Below are positions 60,392 through 64,000 of a stretch of 64,000 nt of DNA, one piece after another. Origin of the DNA: Candidatus Tritonobacter lacicola (lineage in GTDB: Bacteria; Auribacterota; Tritonobacteria; Tritonobacterales; Tritonobacteraceae). The stretch's first letter is position 1. Each line of letters starts with the position of its first letter. Position numbers and translations under genes: made by a program. The notes beneath the pieces were generated by a model. The model made no database searches and was not told the origin of the DNA. It saw nothing but the letters and a program-made list of their open reading frames with translations. The stretch is from contig JAVCDC010000080.1 in NCBI GenBank assembly GCA_030765135.1, forward strand, positions 1 to 64,000. The letters are read 5' to 3'.

Positions 60392-61487
60392 ACCGCAACG
60401 CCTCGATTGGATCCAAGAATGATGCCCGGAGAGCGGGATAGAGCGCGCCGAGAACTCCACCGAGAATTCCCAGCCCACCGGCTATAACGATCCACCCTGT
60501 CGATGTCTCTATTGTGAGAAGCGGGTGGGCGAACAGTATCCATCGCGTTGAGAGGAATGAGAGAAGGTATCCGACGAGTACACCCATGGCGCACAGGATG
60601 ACCGACTCCAGGACGATGCTTCTCATGATGTAGGATCTTGTTGCACCGATGGCCCTCAGGATCCCGATCTCGCGCGTCCTTTCAAGTATTGTGGTATAGA
60701 GGGCCAGCAGAATCACCAGGAAGCTTATTATCAAAGCGGCCGAGATTATGGTCCCTATGAATTCATCGAGATAGTCGATGTTACCCTGGAGTGCCTCCGC
60801 GTAGGCGGCGACTTCGGTCGGTCGCAGTCCGGGATATCGACCGGCTATCTCTTCGGCTACCGTGGAGACGACATTTTCGTCCCGGCTCGCGCACTTGATG
60901 AAGAAGAGCGAAGCTTTATCTTTCTGCTTCAGGAGATCCTGAAGGGCCGGCAGGGGCATGGAGACGCGAGAACCTATTCCCGCCCTGTAGATTCCGCAGA
61001 TCGTGAACGGCCGCGCCAGGAACGTCACCTCGTCTCCCACCTTGTAGCCCGTCGCCTTCGCGAGCCGCTCGTCAACCATTACCTCATTGTCGTTCGTCCA
61101 GTATCTTCCCTTCTTGAGGGATAGGCCCGCGCCGATCCTGTCGAAGCTTTCGAGGTCTATCCCGTAGATGACGTGTATGACGTTGTTTATCGTGGTCGTC
61201 CACGTCATGAGGGGCGAGACCCCGGCGACGCCGTCGATCTCCTCGATCTTTCCGGCGTAGGCGACCGGAAGGTTGCCGCTCCTCAATCCCAGGAAGTAGG
61301 AGCTCCCGGCCGGCTGAACAATAATGTCCGCGCCGATCCTGACGACCCTCCTCGATGATTCGGATATCACGCCGCTGCAGAGGCCGACGAGGACGAGCAG
61401 GAGCGTTATGCCGAGGGCGACCGCGAGTATGCAGATGGCGCTTCGCACCTTGCGTCGCTGCAAGTTGGAAATGGCCAGAGAGATCAT
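60384..61487 (-). CDS. FtsX-fold ABC transporter permease, LolC/MacB type
   Basis: A 367-residue permease with the MacB/LolCE layout: one N-terminal membrane helix (AICILAVALGITLLLVLVGL), a periplasmic domain of about 200 residues (about 45-245), and three C-terminal helices (about 250-275, 295-325, 330-350). The coupling region shows LYTTILERTREIGILRAIGAT, typical of FtsX-fold proteins. Together with the ATPase it forms a mechanotransmission ABC complex. The presence of a LolA-like carrier in the same operon suggests lipoprotein release. It overlaps the upstream lipoprotein gene by four bases. Confidence 0.9.
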   Translation of the reverse strand: MISLAISNLQRRKVRSAICILAVALGITLLLVLVGLCSGVISESSRRVVRIGADIIVQPAGSSYFLGLRSGNLPVAYAGKIEEIDGVAGVSPLMTWTTTINNVIHVIYGIDLESFDRIGAGLSLKKGRYWTNDNEVMVDERLAKATGYKVGDEVTFLARPFTICGIYRAGIGSRVSMPLPALQDLLKQKDKASLFFIKCASRDENVVSTVAEEIAGRYPGLRPTEVAAYAEALQGNIDYLDEFIGTIISAALIISFLVILLALYTTILERTREIGILRAIGATRSYIMRSIVLESVILCAMGVLVGYLLSFLSTRWILFAHPLLTIETSTGWIVIAGGLGILGGVLGALYPALRASFLDPIEALRYE

Positions 61488-62284
61488 TTGTTGACCGGCA
61501 GGTCACTGAGGGAGAAGGCCCCGGGGGGGACACTGCCGGCCCTATCGACGGATTTAAGGGATATATCCAGAACTGCCCCGTCCCCGGGCCAGAAGAGGGT
61601 TATCTGTGTGGGAGTGGGGGATAGGCCCGGTTCCCCTTTAGTGTAGTCTTGCATCGTCGCCATCATGATGGGAATACCGCTCCCGTCATAGTGCACGAGG
61701 CCCGCGATCCGCAGCGATTTATTGTCTATCCATATTTTCTTTTCGAGGTTACAGCCGCTTTCTTCCCGCCCGGCAAGAGATAGTATGTAATACTTCGGCG
61801 TGCACTCCAGGAGGATGATTTCGTCGTCTGAAATGGATGGCGCGAAAAGGGAACCCAGTGCCCCGTCAAGGAGCCTGCGGCAGAGGGCCCCTTCACCGGA
61901 GCTCCCCGGCCTGGTGAACTCGCCCGTGGAATATGTGTACATGAGAAGCTCATCCCCGTCTGCTGCTGCCTCGAATAGAGTCGGTCCCAGGCTCCTGTAT
62001 CCCTTGACCCGGAGTTTCCGTGAAGGGTCGGCGATTATGAGCGCGCGGCAGGACCGGGGCCTGGCATCGGGTCCAGCCCAGTAGGTCAGCATTCCCTTGA
62101 GTTTCAGGGGGCGTGCCCCCCCGGCCTTTTCGTTAATGACTTGCCGGAGTTCAGATGCGCCCTTCGGCCTGTCGGGGTAGCTCCATCCGCCCGTAACTTC
62201 GTGCCTTGCACACCCGCAGATGAGCGAAAAGATGGCGGCCAGAACAGGCGTAAATCTATTTACTATATTGAACTTGTGGCTCAT
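61484..62284 (-). CDS. Lipoprotein with LolB/DUF4292-like beta fold
   Basis: First gene of the minus-strand operon. A signal peptide (VLAAIFSLICGC) with lipobox-like ICGC makes it a probable lipoprotein. The rest alternates short beta strands: LKLKGMLTYWAGPDARPRSC, RKLRVKGYRSLGPTLFEAA, DGDELLMYTYSTGEF and KKIWIDNKSLRIAGLVHYD. The pattern resembles the LolA/LolB superfamily, in particular DUF4292-type lipoproteins, but this rests on pattern and context, not on a fixed motif. A LolB-like acceptor at the head of an operon with LolCD- and LolA-like genes would complete a lipoprotein route. Confidence 0.65.
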   Translation of the reverse strand: MSHKFNIVNRFTPVLAAIFSLICGCARHEVTGGWSYPDRPKGASELRQVINEKAGGARPLKLKGMLTYWAGPDARPRSCRALIIADPSRKLRVKGYRSLGPTLFEAAADGDELLMYTYSTGEFTRPGSSGEGALCRRLLDGALGSLFAPSISDDEIILLECTPKYYILSLAGREESGCNLEKKIWIDNKSLRIAGLVHYDGSGIPIMMATMQDYTKGEPGLSPTPTQITLFWPGDGAVLDISLKSVDRAGSVPPGAFSLSDLPVNK

Positions 62285-62386
62285 TCGTTGTATATATAAA
62301 TAAGTATGTCATTATCACCATATAGGACAGTGATTCCTAGGAAAAAAAGATGCTACAGTAGATGCTTAGTACTCTATATTCAGGCT

Positions 62387-62412
62387 AATTTAATCGTATA
62401 GGAATTTGTTAT
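62387..62412. repeat. 26-base dispersed repeat
   Basis: Identical to 46395-46420 (starts AATTTAATCGTATAGG and ends TTTGTTAT). No arms or gene recognised. Confidence 0.7.
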
Positions 62413-62421
62413 ATTTACAGA

Positions 62422-62523
62422 GGTCCCGGTAGGGATCCCGCCGGAGGGTCTAAGATCCGGCAGTTATTGACGGAAAGTCCCACCGGGACCGGGGTAGGGT
62501 GCGTCCCGAAAGCATTCGGGACG
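62422..62523 (+). ncRNA. Structured element of unknown class
   Basis: A perfect 9-base outer stem pairs 62422-62430 (GGTCCCGGT) with 62482-62490. Inside, GGGA (62432-62435) can pair with TCCC (62478-62481), and a 6-base hairpin GCCGGA/TCCGGC lies at 62440-62461. A second hairpin, CGTCCCGAA/TTCGGGACG, lies at 62502-62523 with an AGCA loop. It could be a small RNA, a 5' leader of the radical SAM gene, or one more palindromic repeat. It matches no riboswitch I know. The rest of the 331-base gap 62285-62615 has only repeats. Confidence 0.35.
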
Positions 62524-62564
62524 GCTACCATATAGTTACGAAGCTAGGGAATTTGATATATTTT

Positions 62565-62596
62565 AATAAATTTGCGAGCGTAGTGAGCTAATTTAT
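62565..62596. repeat. Family A palindrome (copy 6)
   Basis: A 32-base element almost identical to 29090-29121. It ends 20 bases before the GTG start of the radical SAM gene. Confidence 0.9.
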
Positions 62597-62615
62597 CGAG
62601 AGGGAGGTGCAAGAA

Positions 62616-64000
62616 GTGGGCAACCAGCAGCTTATCAACGGTGTCGATACAAAGGTGTCTTACAGGACGCTCTCAGGAGGCGAGATTACCCCCTTAAAGA
62701 AGGGGCTTCCCAAGACGATACAGTCCATATGCCCGGAGTGCATGAACGTTATAGACGCCGAGCTATACCCTGAAGACGGTAAGGTCATGATGAGGAAGTC
62801 GTGCCCGAGTCACGGCTCCTGGACGGATATCTACTGGGGCGATGTCGATCTTTATCTACGGGCCGAGAAGTGGTATTTTCACGATGGAAAAGGCCTCTCT
62901 AATCCCCAGACGGAGAGCACGGGGAACTGCCCCTTCGAGTGCGGCCTGTGCAATATCCACACGAGCCACACGGGGCTGGGAAACATCGATCTCACCAACA
63001 GGTGCAACCTCACATGCCCGATATGTTTCGCCAACGCGAACGTCACGAAGTATGTCTATGAGCCCACGCTTGACCAGGTCCGGGATATGCTTATGGCCTA
63101 CCGCCGTTGCCTTCCCGTCCCCGGCAGGATTATCCAGTTCTCGGGAGGCGAGCCGACTCTATCGCCCATCTTCCTCGACTCCCTGAGTCTCGCGCGGGAG
63201 CTTGGCTTTACCCATATACAGGTAGCAAGCAACGGGTTGAAGTTTGCCGACGAGGGATTTGCCCACGCCGCGGCGGAGGCGGGCCTTCACACGATCTACC
63301 TCCAGTTCGACGGTTTAAGCGATGATATCTATAAGGTTACACGTGGAAGAGCCGTCCTGGACGAGAAGCTCAGGGCCATAGAGAACATACGCCGGGCCGG
63401 TATGAAGCTCGTCTTCGTAGTCACGGTCGTCAAGGGCCTGAACGACCGGCACGTCGGCGAGATACTGAAGTTCGCGATCGAAAACGTCGACGTTATCGCG
63501 GGCATAAGTTTCCAGCCCGTCTGCTTCACGGGAAGGATATCCCGGGAGGAGAGGATGGCGAAGAGGATCACCTTGCCGGATGTCATGAAGGGCCTCTGCG
63601 AGCAGACGGGGATAACGAGGCCGACGGATTTCTATCCCGTCTGCTGCTCGGTCCCCTTCTCGAAGATGTTCGGCGCCATCAGGGGCGAGGCCAACATCGA
63701 GTTCACGTGCCACCCGCACTGCACGTTATGCACGTATCTCGTCGTCGACCCCCACGGCAGGGCACACTGCTTCAGCAGGTTCCTCGATATGGATGACTTC
63801 TTCCACGCCCTATACAGGCTCGCCGATAAGCTGAAGAAGTCCAGGCTCAAATCCCTGGCCAAGGTGAAGACCTTCTACGCCCTGAAAAAATTCTGGCACC
63901 AGGAGAGGGCGCCCGAGGGGCTGACCTTCGAGAAGTTCGCCCACACGCTCTCGGGGATAGTGGACAAGAGCGTGGGCCGGGGTGAGGGTGAGAAGAAGAC
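62616..64000 (+). CDS. Radical SAM protein related to tetraether lipid synthase (Tes), 5' part
   Basis: An open frame of at least 461 codons that continues past the window. The GTG start has GGGAGGTGC seven bases upstream. The layout matches Tes/MJ0619-type radical SAM enzymes. First come zinc or cluster cysteines in ICPECMNV and SCPSHG, then GNCPFECGLCNIH. The radical SAM cluster motif follows as CNLTCPICFANAN (Cys-x3-Cys-x2-Cys, about residue 130), then QFSGGEPTLSP (SAM-binding GGE). A later cysteine-rich part (FYPVCCSVPF; TCHPHCTLCTYLV) would hold more clusters. Archaeal Tes joins lipid tails; bacterial relatives are implicated in membrane-spanning lipids. The reaction here is not proven. 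Confidence 0.82.
   Translation, partial: MGNQQLINGVDTKVSYRTLSGGEITPLKKGLPKTIQSICPECMNVIDAELYPEDGKVMMRKSCPSHGSWTDIYWGDVDLYLRAEKWYFHDGKGLSNPQTESTGNCPFECGLCNIHTSHTGLGNIDLTNRCNLTCPICFANANVTKYVYEPTLDQVRDMLMAYRRCLPVPGRIIQFSGGEPTLSPIFLDSLSLARELGFTHIQVASNGLKFADEGFAHAAAEAGLHTIYLQFDGLSDDIYKVTRGRAVLDEKLRAIENIRRAGMKLVFVVTVVKGLNDRHVGEILKFAIENVDVIAGISFQPVCFTGRISREERMAKRITLPDVMKGLCEQTGITRPTDFYPVCCSVPFSKMFGAIRGEANIEFTCHPHCTLCTYLVVDPHGRAHCFSRFLDMDDFFHALYRLADKLKKSRLKSLAKVKTFYALKKFWHQERAPEGLTFEKFAHTLSGIVDKSVGRGEGEKK

Noticed and set aside
62422..62490. Known riboswitch (cobalamin, SAM, TPP, c-di-GMP) before the radical SAM gene
   Set aside because: None of the conserved sequence cores of these classes is present; only generic pairing is seen.

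Overview
The window reads as GC-rich bacterial chromosome from a Gram-negative, probably anaerobic organism. Outer-membrane biogenesis genes (lpxD, a lolA-like gene, a LolCDE-like ABC module) point to a diderm. The acyl-CoA dehydratase activase, LarE, the truncated sulfide-type Thi4 and a Tes-like radical SAM protein fit an anaerobe. I cannot fix the phylum. An uncultured candidate phylum (Omnitrophota-like or similar) would fit the gene mix and the very repeat-rich intergenic DNA, but that is inference.

Layout. 0-6.4 kb: phosphatidylethanolamine synthesis (psd-pssA), a PAS histidine kinase with an HD-GYP response regulator, an L,D-transpeptidase and accA. 6.4-8.7 kb: a small four-helix-bundle (S23/IVP-type) gene in ATTAGC-type repeats, a nucleotide-sugar epimerase, a decayed second copy of the four-helix gene in the same repeats, and an argA-like acetyltransferase. 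8.8-18 kb: Memo and AMMECR1 proteins (both apparently exported), leuS, a Cys-cluster protein, STAS, a zinc-ribbon membrane protein, YbjQ and a long TPR protein. 18-45 kb: lpxD and then a large surface-glycan region. It holds two DUF2298 ('YYY') membrane proteins, one of them fused between a GT-C glycosyltransferase and an NHL propeller. It also holds three more GT-C proteins (one with an NHL propeller), wecB, two dolichol-phosphate-mannose-synthase-like GT2 enzymes, two alkaline-phosphatase-superfamily proteins, a discoidin-like lipoprotein and a methyltransferase. A tRNA-Gly(CCC) with a duplicated 3' end lies at 42.5 kb.

45-64 kb: FmdB and HIT proteins, an ECF sigma/anti-sigma/lipoprotein group, an M20 peptidase, an unlisted 53-residue four-cysteine protein, an HNH nuclease, larE, a 3' remnant of thi4, a 1406-residue CoA-dehydratase activase, a papain-like hydrolase beside a secreted serpin, a five-gene minus-strand Lol-like operon, and the 5' part of a Tes-like radical SAM gene that runs off the window.

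The most unusual thing is the intergenic DNA. Nearly every gap over about 80 bases holds a long imperfect palindrome, and at least ten unrelated sequence families are present. Two families carry a small AT-richer gene (four-helix bundle; GxxExxY) inside them. Several copies lie exactly on gene ends and supply the last codons and stop of the upstream gene, or abut the next start. I read these as non-autonomous or gene-bearing mobile palindromes; what moves them is unknown.
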